From: Candidatus Merdinaster equi
Lineage (GTDB): Bacteria; Bacillota; Clostridia; Lachnospirales; Lachnospiraceae
Length of the DNA stretch: 52,608 bases
Reading direction: 5' to 3'
Assembly (NCBI GenBank): GCA_018064935.1
Contig: JAGHUF010000023.1
Location: 1 to 52,608, forward strand
Shown here: positions 26,283-34,908 of the stretch, piece after piece
How positions within the stretch are numbered: the stretch's first letter is position 1
Layout of the letters: the number at the start of each line of letters is the position of its first letter
Notes under the pieces: model-generated
Told to the model about the DNA's origin: nothing
Seen by the model: the letters and a program-made list of their open reading frames with translations, nothing else
Databases searched by the model: none
Position numbers and translations under genes: made by a program

Positions 26283-27476
26283 TTATGCTTCCATTTCACC
26301 GTTCTTGTACTTAGTAACAAGGGCCTGAATACGATCACTTGGACTAAGTAAATCACTGATTGAACAATCATGATTCAATGTATCAATTAGATAAGCAATA
26401 TACTTACTCATATCACAATTGATGTAATAAGGCTTAGACAACAATTCTGGAGTCTGATAAATAAGATTTGTTGTAAGGATTTTTGAAATAAGTCCTTTTT
26501 CATAAGCTGCGTCAAAGCTTGCAAGTCCATTTGTAAAAAGACCAAAAGTAGCAAAGATAAATATTCTGTTTGCTTTTCTGAGTTTAAGCTCAGCTGCAAC
26601 TTCAAGAACGCTTTCGCCAGACGAAATCATATCATCAATAACAATTACATCCTTGCCTTCTACATCCGTGCCTAAAAACTCATGAGCGACAATAGGATTT
26701 CTGCCATTAACAACTCTGGTATAATCACGTCTCTTATAGAACATACCCATATCAAGACCAAGAACATTGGCGATAAACACGGCACGGCTCATTCCGCCTT
26801 CATCAGGGCTGACAACCATCATGTTTTGCGAATCAATCTTAAGGTCAGGAACATTTTTTAAGAGACCTTTTATAAATTGGTATGAAGGAGGAACAGTCTC
26901 GAATCCACTAAGAGGAATCGCATTCTGTACTCTTGGATCATGCGCATCGAAGGTAATAATATTGTCGACACCCATCTTAACCAATTCCTGAAGAGCAAGT
27001 GCACAGTCAAGAGACTCTCTAGAACTTCTCTTATGCTGACGGCTTTCATAAAGGAAAGGCATAATTACAGTTATTCTTCTGGCCTTTCCACCAACAGCAG
27101 CAATTATTCTCTTGAGATCCTGATAATGATCATCAGGAGACATATGATTCTCAATACCGCACAAAGAGTAGGTCTGTGAGTAATTAGTTACATCTACAAG
27201 AAGATAGAGATCATCACCACGTACTGATTCGTTGATGACACCTTTTCCTTCTCCGGAACCGAATCTTGGCACCTTTGCATTTAAGATATATGTATCTCTC
27301 TGATATCCAGAGAAAGCGAGGGAATTCTTATGCTCATTCTCTCTCTCTGTTCTCCATTTAACAAGGTAGTAATCGACCTTCTGAGCTAGTGGAACACAGC
27401 CCTGCAAGGGAATCATTCCAAGCGAACCAACTGGGATTGACTCGAGATTTCTTTTTTCTTCGCGCTTTGTAGACAT
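26283..27476 (-). CDS. prs: Ribose-phosphate pyrophosphokinase (PRPP synthetase), long form
   Basis: A 397-residue Prs-family enzyme that makes PRPP from ribose 5-phosphate and ATP. Motifs: 'IITFDAHDPRVQNAIP' (flexible-loop/metal region), 'VVSPDEGGMSRA' and the PRPP-binding loop 'DVIVIDDMISSGESVLE'. It is about 80 residues longer than the usual 315, with an N-terminal extension and a different middle, like the divergent Prs of Clostridia. A GTG at 27491 is in frame, but the ATG at 27476, 9 bases after GTGAGG, is preferred. The Shine-Dalgarno lies at the end of dnaI, so the two are translationally close. Confidence 0.88.
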   Translation of the reverse strand: MSTKREEKRNLESIPVGSLGMIPLQGCVPLAQKVDYYLVKWRTERENEHKNSLAFSGYQRDTYILNAKVPRFGSGEGKGVINESVRGDDLYLLVDVTNYSQTYSLCGIENHMSPDDHYQDLKRIIAAVGGKARRITVIMPFLYESRQHKRSSRESLDCALALQELVKMGVDNIITFDAHDPRVQNAIPLSGFETVPPSYQFIKGLLKNVPDLKIDSQNMMVVSPDEGGMSRAVFIANVLGLDMGMFYKRRDYTRVVNGRNPIVAHEFLGTDVEGKDVIVIDDMISSGESVLEVAAELKLRKANRIFIFATFGLFTNGLASFDAAYEKGLISKILTTNLIYQTPELLSKPYYINCDMSKYIAYLIDTLNHDCSISDLLSPSDRIQALVTKYKNGEMEA

Positions 27477-27487
27477 GTAAGTAAGCC

Positions 27488-28459
27488 TCACTTTCTGGAT
27501 AGTTGTCTTTTTTTATACATACGAATGTCCTGACCGGTTAATTTGCATACTTCAAAATTGCTTGTTATACGCGAAAAAACACGATCAGAATATCGGTCTT
27601 GAAGATTCATAAGTGATAAATTTGTCGAGATAACCGTTGATTTTTTGCGAATATGTCGCTCGTTCAATATTGCAAAAAATTCTGATGAAACGAAAGAATT
27701 AGTCAGCTCAGTTCCCAGGTCATCGATTATCAGCAAATCGCAGTTATACAGGTCATCGTGAAGAGAATTTAACTCGTCTTTGTTCTTGTAATCAAATGCT
27801 CCTCGCGAGAGCTCTGCAAATAACTTGGTTGCGCTAAAGTATATAACCAAATTACCTTTTTCAATTAGCTCTTTTGCTATACATCCGGATAAAAATGACT
27901 TTCCGGTACCTACTGTACCATAAAAGAAAAGATTTCGGTAGTCGGAATTAAAATTTCTAACGAAGGCATGACAGGTGTCTACTGCATTCTCAAAGTGTGA
28001 CAAATCCTCACCAGAGTAGTATTCATAGCTGAGGTTGTCAAAATTATCATGATTTAACAGCTCCTGTATTCCGGACTGCTCATATAGAAGTTTGATTGCC
28101 TTCATCCTGAAGCAATGGCACTTCTGGCCGCGTATGAATCCTGTATCTTTACAGTCATTGCAGACATAGTGCTCTGTCAGGTAGTCCGCGGATATACCAG
28201 CCTGCCTAAGCAGACTGTCTTCTTTTGCCCGAAGAAGAGCGAGCTGCTCAGAAGCATTTCGAGCAAGCTCATCCTTGCCATCCATCAGATAAGTTGCGCG
28301 CTGCAAATTGAGAGAAGACTCTTTATTCTTGCATTCATAGTATTCAGGAAGATGTAGTCTGATGTACTCTTTGTGCTCATCGAGAGTTCTGCGATTTTCC
28401 ATCTGCTGGAATTCATATGAACGCATGATTGAATCAAATTGTGAATTGGTAAGTCCCAT
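27488..28459 (-). CDS. dnaI: DnaI/DnaC-type helicase loader ATPase
   Basis: A 323-residue protein. A zinc-binding segment 'YVCNDCKDTGFIRGQKCHCF' (about 115-135) precedes an AAA+ domain with Walker A 'FFYGTVGTGKSFLSG', Walker B 'CDLLIIDDLGTEL' and sensor-like 'VISTNLSL'. This is the layout of DnaI, which loads the replicative helicase at the origin. The neighbour upstream is a DnaD-domain protein, as in the dnaB/dnaD-dnaI pair of Firmicutes, so they act together in replication initiation. The start at 28459 follows AGGAG by 11 bases. Confidence 0.92.
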   Translation of the reverse strand: MGLTNSQFDSIMRSYEFQQMENRRTLDEHKEYIRLHLPEYYECKNKESSLNLQRATYLMDGKDELARNASEQLALLRAKEDSLLRQAGISADYLTEHYVCNDCKDTGFIRGQKCHCFRMKAIKLLYEQSGIQELLNHDNFDNLSYEYYSGEDLSHFENAVDTCHAFVRNFNSDYRNLFFYGTVGTGKSFLSGCIAKELIEKGNLVIYFSATKLFAELSRGAFDYKNKDELNSLHDDLYNCDLLIIDDLGTELTNSFVSSEFFAILNERHIRKKSTVISTNLSLMNLQDRYSDRVFSRITSNFEVCKLTGQDIRMYKKRQLSRK

Positions 28460-28523
28460 ACCGGGAATCGCTCCTGTAATGTTAATTCGAGTAAAAAAGT
28501 GCTTCAGTAGTGTTTTAGTGACG

Positions 28524-29561
28524 CTAATTACTTAGTATTTCGCGCTCCAATGCTTCATAATCGTAACTTGTGCGAATATGCTGATTGAATTTGTTTTTGT
28601 GCTGAGCTGCATTTGTAGCTGTATAGGATTTCGAACCCTGCGACTGATTTTTGTGTTCATTATCATAGTCGGATAGCTGATCCTTACGGCTGATGCCATC
28701 TTTCTTCCAGTTTGAAAGAATGCCTTCAACATATTTAAATCTGCCTGATTCGACGTTAAGCGAAGCGCGATTGCAGGCTTCGAGAATAAGGTCCTTTGAA
28801 AAACCATACTCGCCACTCCATCTATAGACGTAATCGGATTCGGCAGGAGTTGGCAATGTTGTCCGCCCAAGAGCTTCCATGACATTTAGCACGAGTTTAT
28901 CGTATTTTGAAGTAATCTTCTCGGCTTGCTTAACTGTATGAATGTTCTGGGAAAACCAATTTTTAGCAAGATTCTCAATGTGCTTGAATTCAAATGTTCC
29001 TCTGTCAACACAGTATTCAATAAGAAAGTCGACAAGCTCCTTAGGAAAATGCAGATCTTCTGATATATATAGAAGAGTTTGCAAGTCTGACGGCTTTAAC
29101 GGCCTTCCAAGATATGTTTCGGCAACAAATACAAGCTCACGGATGTCCTCACGACCGCGCAATTCTTTCATTTCGCTTGCTGAATAAACATGCTTTGAAG
29201 GTACACTATCATAGCTGGACAAATTAAGGGGGACAATTGTCGCTGGCTTTCTGGATTCGCGCAGCTCTTCTGGGTCAATGAATTTGATTCCTGTCAGATT
29301 CATATATGGATCAAAATCAAGTCCAAGAAGCCCGATATTTTCCCAATATTTAAGAGATCTGATAATATCCCCTTCTGTCTCGTTAAATCTGTCTGCAAGC
29401 GTAGATACAGAGACATCCTGATTGCATTCCATGGCACGAAGAAGATACAGGTATACCTTGAGCTGAACAGCGTTGGCCCCAGTCATATATTCATCTATGA
29501 ATAAATTGGATATTGTTGTAGATTTGGTATTTCTTTCTTTATAGACAGAGATGGAACTCAT
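28524..29561 (-). CDS. DnaD/DnaB-domain replication initiation protein
   Basis: A 345-residue protein. The N-terminal winged helix (about 1-90, 'YMTGANAVQLKVYLYLLRAMECNQDVSVSTLADRFNETEGDIIRSLKYWENIGLL') and the C-terminal DnaD-like domain (about 200-275, 'YRWSGEYGFSKDLILEACNRASLNVESGRFKYVEGILSNWKKDGI', with the conserved 'Y-x-x-G-I-L-x-x-W') are characteristic of DnaD/DnaB primosome proteins. It heads the dnaD-dnaI-prs operon, driven by an extended -10 promoter. Whether it is orthologous to DnaB or DnaD of Bacillus cannot be told. Confidence 0.88.
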   Translation of the reverse strand: MSSISVYKERNTKSTTISNLFIDEYMTGANAVQLKVYLYLLRAMECNQDVSVSTLADRFNETEGDIIRSLKYWENIGLLGLDFDPYMNLTGIKFIDPEELRESRKPATIVPLNLSSYDSVPSKHVYSASEMKELRGREDIRELVFVAETYLGRPLKPSDLQTLLYISEDLHFPKELVDFLIEYCVDRGTFEFKHIENLAKNWFSQNIHTVKQAEKITSKYDKLVLNVMEALGRTTLPTPAESDYVYRWSGEYGFSKDLILEACNRASLNVESGRFKYVEGILSNWKKDGISRKDQLSDYDNEHKNQSQGSKSYTATNAAQHKNKFNQHIRTSYDYEALEREILSN

Positions 29562-29600
29562 TAATGATTCTTACCTTTCATTTCCTTGACGGTAAGCATG

Positions 29601-29609
29601 ATTATAGCA
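29601..29609 (-). promoter_or_regulatory. Extended -10 promoter of the dnaD-dnaI-prs operon
   Basis: On the minus strand TGCTATAAT (-10 at 29601-29606, TGC at 29607-29609) is an extended -10 element, 40 bases before the dnaD start. The -35 is poor at 17 bases; a TTGACT lies 25 bases away. DnaA-box-like sequences at 29678-29703 lie about 70-100 bases upstream. Confidence 0.6.
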
Positions 29610-29677
29610 TAGCGTTTTTTGAAATCCTATAAGTCAAATTGCTGAAAATATGAAGCTGTAATACGATACAGGTGTCA

Positions 29678-29827
29678 TGTGGAAAATGTGAATATGTGGA
29701 AATGTAAAATGGCATTGTAGCAAAAATCCTTGAAAAATAAGGAAATCACATTTTCAACTGGACAAAAAATATCCACACTTTTATGTTACCTCATAAGGCA
29801 ACATGAAAATGTGGATAATGTGGATTA
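29678..29827. promoter_or_regulatory. Cluster of five DnaA-box-like 9-mers
   Basis: TTATCCACA (minus, 29810-29818) is a perfect consensus DnaA box. Near matches are TTTTCCACA (minus, 29678-29686), ATTTCCACA (minus, 29695-29703), ATATCCACA (plus, 29769-29777) and TAATCCACA (minus, 29819-29827, overlapping the murC stop). Two of the five form the arms of the murC terminator. The region is intergenic and AT-rich. Inference: DnaA may bind here and affect the dnaD-dnaI operon. Confidence 0.5.
29764..29817 (-). terminator. Long murC terminator hairpin
   Basis: A 21-bp stem (29797-29817 with 29770-29790) closes a TTATGA loop with a single A-C mismatch and two G-U pairs, followed by six T residues on the minus strand (29764-29769). 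It lies 8 bases after the murC stop codon. The stem is unusually long and contains two inverted DnaA-box-like sequences. Confidence 0.9.
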
Positions 29828-31216
29828 CTTCATAGACAGTAGCTCTTCGCCTATTTTTACAACGTTTCCGGCTCCCATAGTTATCAACAAATCACCCTCT
29901 TGGCAATTTTTAATCACAAAATCTTCAATTTCCTTGAAAGAAGGAAAATAATAACATTCTGTGCCGAGATGTTTTAGTTCCTCGAGCAGTGTTTCGGAGC
30001 TGATACCAAGGGTATCCTTTTCTCTGGCAGCATAGATATCAGCCAAAATAACCGAATCAGCAAGTGAGAGCGCTGAGGCAAACTCGCTCATAAATGACTT
30101 GGTGCGCGAGTATGTATGCGGCTGGAAGATGCACCAGAGTTTGTTGTGTTCTTTTTTTGCTGCCGCTGTGAGGCAAGCAGATATTTCTGTTGGATGGTGA
30201 GAATAGTCATCAATTACGGTCACACCATTAATTGTTCCCTTGTATTCGAATCGTCTTTCGGTTCCGCCAAATGACGAAATTGCATCTAGGCAAACCTGAG
30301 TTGGAAGGCCAAGTATATCAATTACGGCCATGGCCGCAACCGAATTGAGCACATTATGTTCTCCTGGAACGCTGAGCTTAATGGTTATAGGTGCCTGGCC
30401 GGGTCTGTTCAATGTATATGTTGGATAGGCGTTCTCATCGTATCGAATATCTGTAGGATAATAGTCATTTTCAGAGCCCATTCCAAATGTCGTTACAGAG
30501 CAGGGCAAACCGTCTGTTATGTCACATAAATCAGGGATTGCTCCATTGATTACAAGGTGCCCGTCAGCAGGCAAAAGCGCTGCAAAACGATGGAATGATG
30601 AACGAATATCAGCCAAATCCTTAAAGAAATCAAGATGATCTGCTTCAACATTGAGTATGACGGAAATCTTTGGGAAAAATGAAAGAAAGCTGTTTGTATA
30701 TTCACAGGCTTCTGTCACAAACAATTCCGAATTGCCGACACGGAAGTTGCCACCGATATCTTTGAGAATACCACCAATTGAAAGAGTTGGGTCGGTGTCA
30801 GCTGCAAGGAGCATTCTGGAAATCATAGAGGTTGTAGTAGTTTTGCCATGAGTACCGCTTATTGCAATTGGAGTTTTGTAGGACTTCATGATAAGCCCGA
30901 GAATTTCGGCTCTGGTCATGAGCGTTATTCCAGCTTCCTTTGCGGCAACAAGCTCGGGATTGTCCTGGCGTATGGCAGCAGTATATACGACAAGGTCCAT
31001 ATCGCTATGAATATTGTCACTGCTCTGGCCAATTGTAATTGACGCGCCCTTTTGGGTTAATGATTCTGTTAGCGGGCTGTTTGCATTGTCTGAACCGGAA
31101 ACCTGGAAGCCTCGTGATAACAAAAGCTCTGCAATTCCGCTCATGCTAATGCCGCCAATTCCTATAAAATGTACTTTACATGGCTTGTCTAAACTGAATA
31201 AATCTGATGTATTCAT
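29825..31216 (-). CDS. murC: UDP-N-acetylmuramate--L-alanine ligase
   Basis: A 463-residue Mur ligase that adds L-Ala to UDP-MurNAc in peptidoglycan synthesis. Motifs: 'VHFIGIGGISMSGIAELL' (N-terminal dinucleotide-like fold), ATP-binding 'ISGTHGKTTTTSMI', 'EADHLDFF' and 'IDDYSHHPTEI'. The frame is open to 31267, but the ATG at 31216 follows AAGAAGGA, and a promoter -10 (TATAAT, 31251-31256) lies between the two, so the upstream starts are ruled out. It is a single gene with its own terminator. Confidence 0.96.
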   Translation of the reverse strand: MNTSDLFSLDKPCKVHFIGIGGISMSGIAELLLSRGFQVSGSDNANSPLTESLTQKGASITIGQSSDNIHSDMDLVVYTAAIRQDNPELVAAKEAGITLMTRAEILGLIMKSYKTPIAISGTHGKTTTTSMISRMLLAADTDPTLSIGGILKDIGGNFRVGNSELFVTEACEYTNSFLSFFPKISVILNVEADHLDFFKDLADIRSSFHRFAALLPADGHLVINGAIPDLCDITDGLPCSVTTFGMGSENDYYPTDIRYDENAYPTYTLNRPGQAPITIKLSVPGEHNVLNSVAAMAVIDILGLPTQVCLDAISSFGGTERRFEYKGTINGVTVIDDYSHHPTEISACLTAAAKKEHNKLWCIFQPHTYSRTKSFMSEFASALSLADSVILADIYAAREKDTLGISSETLLEELKHLGTECYYFPSFKEIEDFVIKNCQEGDLLITMGAGNVVKIGEELLSMK

Positions 31217-31250
31217 GATTATCAATTCCTTCTTTCCCAAATGCATATAA

Positions 31251-31256
31251 ATTATA
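31251..31256 (-). promoter_or_regulatory. -10 box of the murC promoter
   Basis: TATAAT on the minus strand, with transcription expected to start near 31244, 28 bases before the murC ATG. The matching -35 (TTCCTT at 17 bases) is weak, so the promoter is likely but not certain. Confidence 0.5.
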
Positions 31257-31419
31257 CTACAACGCATATAAATAAGGAAGAATGAATGAAATGCTTGGTG
31301 TAAGAGGAAAAAAGCACAAGACCAATAGCATGAATTTGGGTAATTTGTACAAACTTCACATAAAAGAGGAAAAATCCACTATTTTTTTGGTTAATATTGT
31401 TTTTTTCAAAAAACAAGTG

Positions 31420-31428
31420 TGATATAAT
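31420..31428 (+). promoter_or_regulatory. Extended -10 promoter of glgC-glgD
   Basis: TGATATAAT on the plus strand (-10 at 31423-31428, TG at 31420-31421). The -35 region is only a T run. Transcription would start near 31435, about 49 bases before the glgC ATG at 31484. A short inverted repeat GTTTTTT/AAAAAAC (31399-31414) overlaps the -35 region. Confidence 0.6.
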
Positions 31429-31483
31429 TCACATATCTGACAATTCTTTTTCGAATTGCACTATTATTCAAAGAGGTGATGAC

Positions 31484-32755
31484 ATGATTAAGAAAGAAAT
31501 GATAGCCATGTTACTTGCCGGCGGACAGGGAAGCCGACTTGGAATATTGACTTCCAAAGTAGCTAAACCAGCTGTTTCTTTTGGTGGAAAGTATAGAATA
31601 ATAGACTTTCCTCTTAGTAACTGTATCAATTCAGGCGTAGACACGGTCGGTGTATTGACACAGTATCAGCCACTTAGACTGAATACCCATATTGGCATTG
31701 GTATTCCGTGGGATTTGGACCGTAATATCGGTGGCGTAACCGTATTACCTCCATATGAAAAGAGCGAAAATACAGAATGGTACACTGGAACAGCTAATGC
31801 CATTTATCAGAATATTGAATTCATGGAAACATTCAATCCTGAGTATGTGCTTATTCTTTCGGGCGACCATATCTACAAGATGGACTATGAGGTAATGCTT
31901 GATTTCCACAAGAATAATGGCGCTGAGGTTACAATCGCAGCTATGCCTGTTCCGATGGAAGAAGCAAAGAGATTTGGTATTGTAATTACTGATGATAAGT
32001 ATAAGATTACCGATTTTGAAGAGAAGCCTGAGCATCCAAGAAGCAATCTTGCATCGATGGGTATTTATATTTTCAATTGGAAATCTTTGAAAGAATCTCT
32101 TTTGGCAAATGCGAAGGAGCCTAACCTTGATTTCGGTAAGCACGTAATTCCTTACCTTCACAAGAAGGGTGCTCCTATGTATGCTTACGAGTTCAATGGA
32201 TACTGGAAGGATGTAGGTACTCTTCATTCATATTGGGAAGCAAATATGGAGCTCATCGACATAGTTCCTGAGTTCAACCTTTATGAAGAATATTGGAAGA
32301 TCTACACCAAGTCAGTAAGCATTGCACCTCAGTATATGTCATCAGAGAGCGTTGTTGCCAGAAGTATCATTGGTGAAGGCTCTGAAATATACGGACAGGT
32401 TTATAACTCAGTTATTGGTACTGGAGTAGTGATTGGAAAAGGAACTGTAGTTCGGGACTCAATCATTATGAATGATACAGTTATTGGTGATAACTGCGAA
32501 ATTAATATGGGAATAATTGCTGAAAATGCAGTTATTGGCAATAATGTTAAACTTGGTGTTGGCGAAGAAGTAGATAATGATACTGCACCTCACATTTATA
32601 ACCACGGCCTTGTTACAATTGGTGAGAAGAGTGTTATTCCTGATGGAGTAAGCATTGGTAAGAATAGTGTAGTTGGTGGAATTACTGAGGCTTCTGATTA
32701 CAAAGATATGAATCTTCCAAGCGGTAAGACACTGATTAAGGGAGGTGAGCAGTAA
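31484..32755 (+). CDS. glgC: Glucose-1-phosphate adenylyltransferase, catalytic subunit
   Basis: A 423-residue ADP-glucose pyrophosphorylase. Motifs: '[39 protein letters not shown]' (nucleotide binding), '[10 protein letters not shown]', '[12 protein letters not shown]' (metal-binding Asp), 'FEEKPEHP' and a C-terminal left-handed beta-helix with hexapeptide repeats ('[11 protein letters not shown]'). It makes ADP-glucose for glycogen. The frame opens at 31397, but the ATG at 31484 has GAGGTGA 5 bases upstream and lies downstream of the promoter, so it is the start. The next gene is its partner glgD, 2 bases away. Confidence 0.95.
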   Translation: MIKKEMIAMLLAGGQGSRLGILTSKVAKPAVSFGGKYRIIDFPLSNCINSGVDTVGVLTQYQPLRLNTHIGIGIPWDLDRNIGGVTVLPPYEKSENTEWYTGTANAIYQNIEFMETFNPEYVLILSGDHIYKMDYEVMLDFHKNNGAEVTIAAMPVPMEEAKRFGIVITDDKYKITDFEEKPEHPRSNLASMGIYIFNWKSLKESLLANAKEPNLDFGKHVIPYLHKKGAPMYAYEFNGYWKDVGTLHSYWEANMELIDIVPEFNLYEEYWKIYTKSVSIAPQYMSSESVVARSIIGEGSEIYGQVYNSVIGTGVVIGKGTVVRDSIIMNDTVIGDNCEINMGIIAENAVIGNNVKLGVGEEVDNDTAPHIYNHGLVTIGEKSVIPDGVSIGKNSVVGGITEASDYKDMNLPSGKTLIKGGEQ

Positions 32756-32757
32756 TT

Positions 32758-33876
32758 ATGAAGGCGATTGGTATTATTTTAGCTGGTGGTAACAGCCACA
32801 GAATGAAAGAGCTTTCTCAGAAGAGAGCAATCTCTGCAATGCCTATTGCAGGAAGCTACAGAAGTATTGATTTTGCTCTTAGCAACATGACCAACTCACA
32901 TATTCAGAGAGTTGGTGTTATTACACAGTACAATGCAAGAAGCCTGTGTGAGCACCTGAGTTCTTCTAAATGGTGGGATTTCGGTAGAAAACAGGGCGGT
33001 TTGTCAGTTTTCACTCCTGCAGTTACTGCTGAGAACAGCAACTGGTACAGAGGCACAGCTGATGCATTGTATCAGAATATCGAGTTTCTGAAGGATTCAC
33101 ATGAGCCATATGTTGTAATCTCAAATGGCGATTGCGTTTATAAGATGGATTACAACAAAATACTGGAGTATCACGTTGATAAGAAGGCTGATATTACAGT
33201 TGTATGTAAGGACCTTGTTGATGAGAGCAATCTTGACAGATATGGAACTGTTAAGATGAATGAGGAATGCAGAATTGAAGAATTTGACGAGAAGCCACTT
33301 GTAGCTAAGTCAAATACTGTTTCCTGTGGTATCTACATCATCCGCCGTCGTCAGCTCATCGAACTTCTCGAGAAGGCTGCAATGGAAGATCGTACCGATT
33401 TTGTTAAAGATATATTGGTGCGTTACAAGGATGTTAAGAGAATCATTGGTTATAAGATGAAGGAGTATTGGCGCAACATTGCTAGCGTTGAGGACTATTT
33501 TGGAACCAATATGGATTTCTTAAAGCCTGAAATCAGAGATTACTTCTTCAAACAGTATCCAGATATTTATTCTAAGATTGATGACCTTCCACCTGCGAAG
33601 TTCAATGTTGGAGTAAATGTTAAGAATTCACTTATTGCATCAGGAACAATTATCAATGGTACAGTAGAGGATTCTGTAGTATTTAAGAAAGCCTTTATTG
33701 GAAATAATTGTTACATAAAGAATTCAATCATCTTAAACGATGTGTATATTGGCGATAACACACATATTGAAAACTGCATCATTGAAAGCCACGACACAAT
33801 CAGAGCCAACTCTTATTACAAGGGTGAGGACGGAATTAAGGTAGTGGTTGAACAGAATGAGAGATATGTGATCTAG
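32758..33876 (+). CDS. glgD: Glucose-1-phosphate adenylyltransferase, GlgD subunit
   Basis: A 372-residue GlgC paralogue found in Firmicutes, where it pairs with GlgC and raises its activity. The N-terminal 'GIILAGGNSHRMKELSQKRAISAMPIAG' keeps the fold but has lost the 'G-x-G-x-R-L' loop of the catalytic subunit. The 'ISNGDCVYKMDYNKI' region also departs from the GlgC form, and the C-terminal beta-helix is shorter. It follows glgC with only 2 bases between stop and start, so coupled translation at a fixed ratio is likely. No glycogen synthase or branching enzyme is in the window. Confidence 0.92.
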   Translation: MKAIGIILAGGNSHRMKELSQKRAISAMPIAGSYRSIDFALSNMTNSHIQRVGVITQYNARSLCEHLSSSKWWDFGRKQGGLSVFTPAVTAENSNWYRGTADALYQNIEFLKDSHEPYVVISNGDCVYKMDYNKILEYHVDKKADITVVCKDLVDESNLDRYGTVKMNEECRIEEFDEKPLVAKSNTVSCGIYIIRRRQLIELLEKAAMEDRTDFVKDILVRYKDVKRIIGYKMKEYWRNIASVEDYFGTNMDFLKPEIRDYFFKQYPDIYSKIDDLPPAKFNVGVNVKNSLIASGTIINGTVEDSVVFKKAFIGNNCYIKNSIILNDVYIGDNTHIENCIIESHDTIRANSYYKGEDGIKVVVEQNERYVI

Positions 33877-33962
33877 AAATATTCCAGAACATGGTAGAAC
33901 TTGGAAGCGGATATGGCGTTTTTGAGATTTTGCTGTGTTTTAGCTAGAGGGGGAAAGGCGCG

Positions 33963-34220
33963 TTGAATATTACAGATATACGCATTCGTGGTTTGGCTAA
34001 GGATGATAAGATGAAGGCGGTTGCATCAATTACGATTGAAGATTCGTTCGCAATCCATGATATAAAAATCATCGAAGGCGAAAAGGGATTGTTTGTTGCT
34101 ATGCCTAGCAGAAAGACTGCAGAAGGGGAATATCGCGACATCGCACATCCGATTAATTCCGAAACCAGAGAGCAGATTCAGAAATTAATACTTGAAGCAT
34201 ATGAGAAGACGCTTCAGTAA
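33963..34220 (+). CDS. spoVG: SpoVG family RNA/DNA-binding regulator (TTG start)
   Basis: An 85-residue protein of full SpoVG length: '[51 protein letters not shown]', '[22 protein letters not shown]'. SpoVG proteins bind nucleic acids and affect septation, sporulation and virulence genes. The only start that gives the complete fold is TTG at 33963, with a G-rich AGGGGGAAAGG site upstream. It is followed by a clear terminator and then pth and mfd, an order shared with Bacillus (spoVG-glmU-prs-ctc-pth-mfd), but glmU and prs are absent here. Confidence 0.95.
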   Translation: MNITDIRIRGLAKDDKMKAVASITIEDSFAIHDIKIIEGEKGLFVAMPSRKTAEGEYRDIAHPINSETREQIQKLILEAYEKTLQ

Positions 34221-34252
34221 AAGGCTATTTTAGAGCTGTTTTATTTAGAAAT

Positions 34253-34280
34253 GGGGGTGCATTTTTGCACCCTCGTTTTT
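34253..34280 (+). terminator. Rho-independent terminator after spoVG
   Basis: Stem GGGTGCA/TGCACCC (34255-34261 with 34266-34272), extendable by two pairs, with a TTTT loop and followed by TTTTT (34276-34280). Confidence 0.9.
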
Positions 34281-34337
34281 AACATTATAGTTAAGAAAAG
34301 GGCACCGTCGCAAAAAGCCGTCAGAAATGAGGAATAA

Positions 34338-34901
34338 ATGATAATAGTGGCAGGGCTGGGAAATCCTGGCAGAGAATATGAAAATACGAGACATAACATT
34401 GGTTTCAGCATGCTTGATCGAATCGCAAAGCATTTAAATATAGATATATTGGAAAAAAAGCACAAGGCGCTTATTGGAAAAGGAGTGCTTGGTGGAGATA
34501 AGGTGATTCTCGTAAAACCGCAGACATACATGAATCTATCAGGTGAGAGCATTAGAGAAGTATGTGATTATTACAAGGTTGATCCAGAGAATGATCTGAT
34601 TATTATATATGATGATATAAGCCTTGATGTCGGAAAGCTTAGAATACGTGGAAAAGGTAGCGCAGGTGGACATAATGGTATAAAGAGCATAATTAGTCAC
34701 CTTGGGACAGAAAAGTTCAACAGGATAAGGGTTGGAATTGGAGATAAACCTAAGGGATATGATCTTGCGGATTATGTTCTTGGACACTTCACGAAAGAAG
34801 AACAGAGCATTCTTGATGATGCAGGCTTGAAAATGCCTAAAGCAATTGAGTGTATTGTTAATGAGGGCATAGAAAGTGCAATGAATAAATTCAATGGGTG
34901 A
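34338..34901 (+). CDS. pth: Peptidyl-tRNA hydrolase
   Basis: A 187-residue enzyme that recycles peptidyl-tRNA released from stalled ribosomes. Motifs: 'IIVAGLGNPGREYENTRHNIGF' (the catalytic His is in 'TRHNIGF'), 'LVKPQTYMNLSGES', 'IIIYDDISLDVGKLRIRGKGSAGGHNGIKSI' and 'FNRIRVGIGDKP'. A TGAGGA site precedes the ATG. mfd follows after 7 bases, so the pair is likely cotranscribed. Confidence 0.96.
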   Translation: MIIVAGLGNPGREYENTRHNIGFSMLDRIAKHLNIDILEKKHKALIGKGVLGGDKVILVKPQTYMNLSGESIREVCDYYKVDPENDLIIIYDDISLDVGKLRIRGKGSAGGHNGIKSIISHLGTEKFNRIRVGIGDKPKGYDLADYVLGHFTKEEQSILDDAGLKMPKAIECIVNEGIESAMNKFNG

Positions 34902-34908
34902 AATATAG

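Noticed and set aside
29678-29827. DnaA-box cluster as the replication origin
   Set aside because: No dnaA, dnaN or rpmH is nearby, two of the boxes are explained by a terminator stem, and no AT-rich unwinding element next to spaced boxes is clear. It is kept only as a possible DnaA target.
31217-31267. N-terminal extension of MurC from 31267 or 31246
   Set aside because: The extra codons overlap the likely promoter and transcription start; AAGAAGGA before 31216 and family alignment favour the shorter form.
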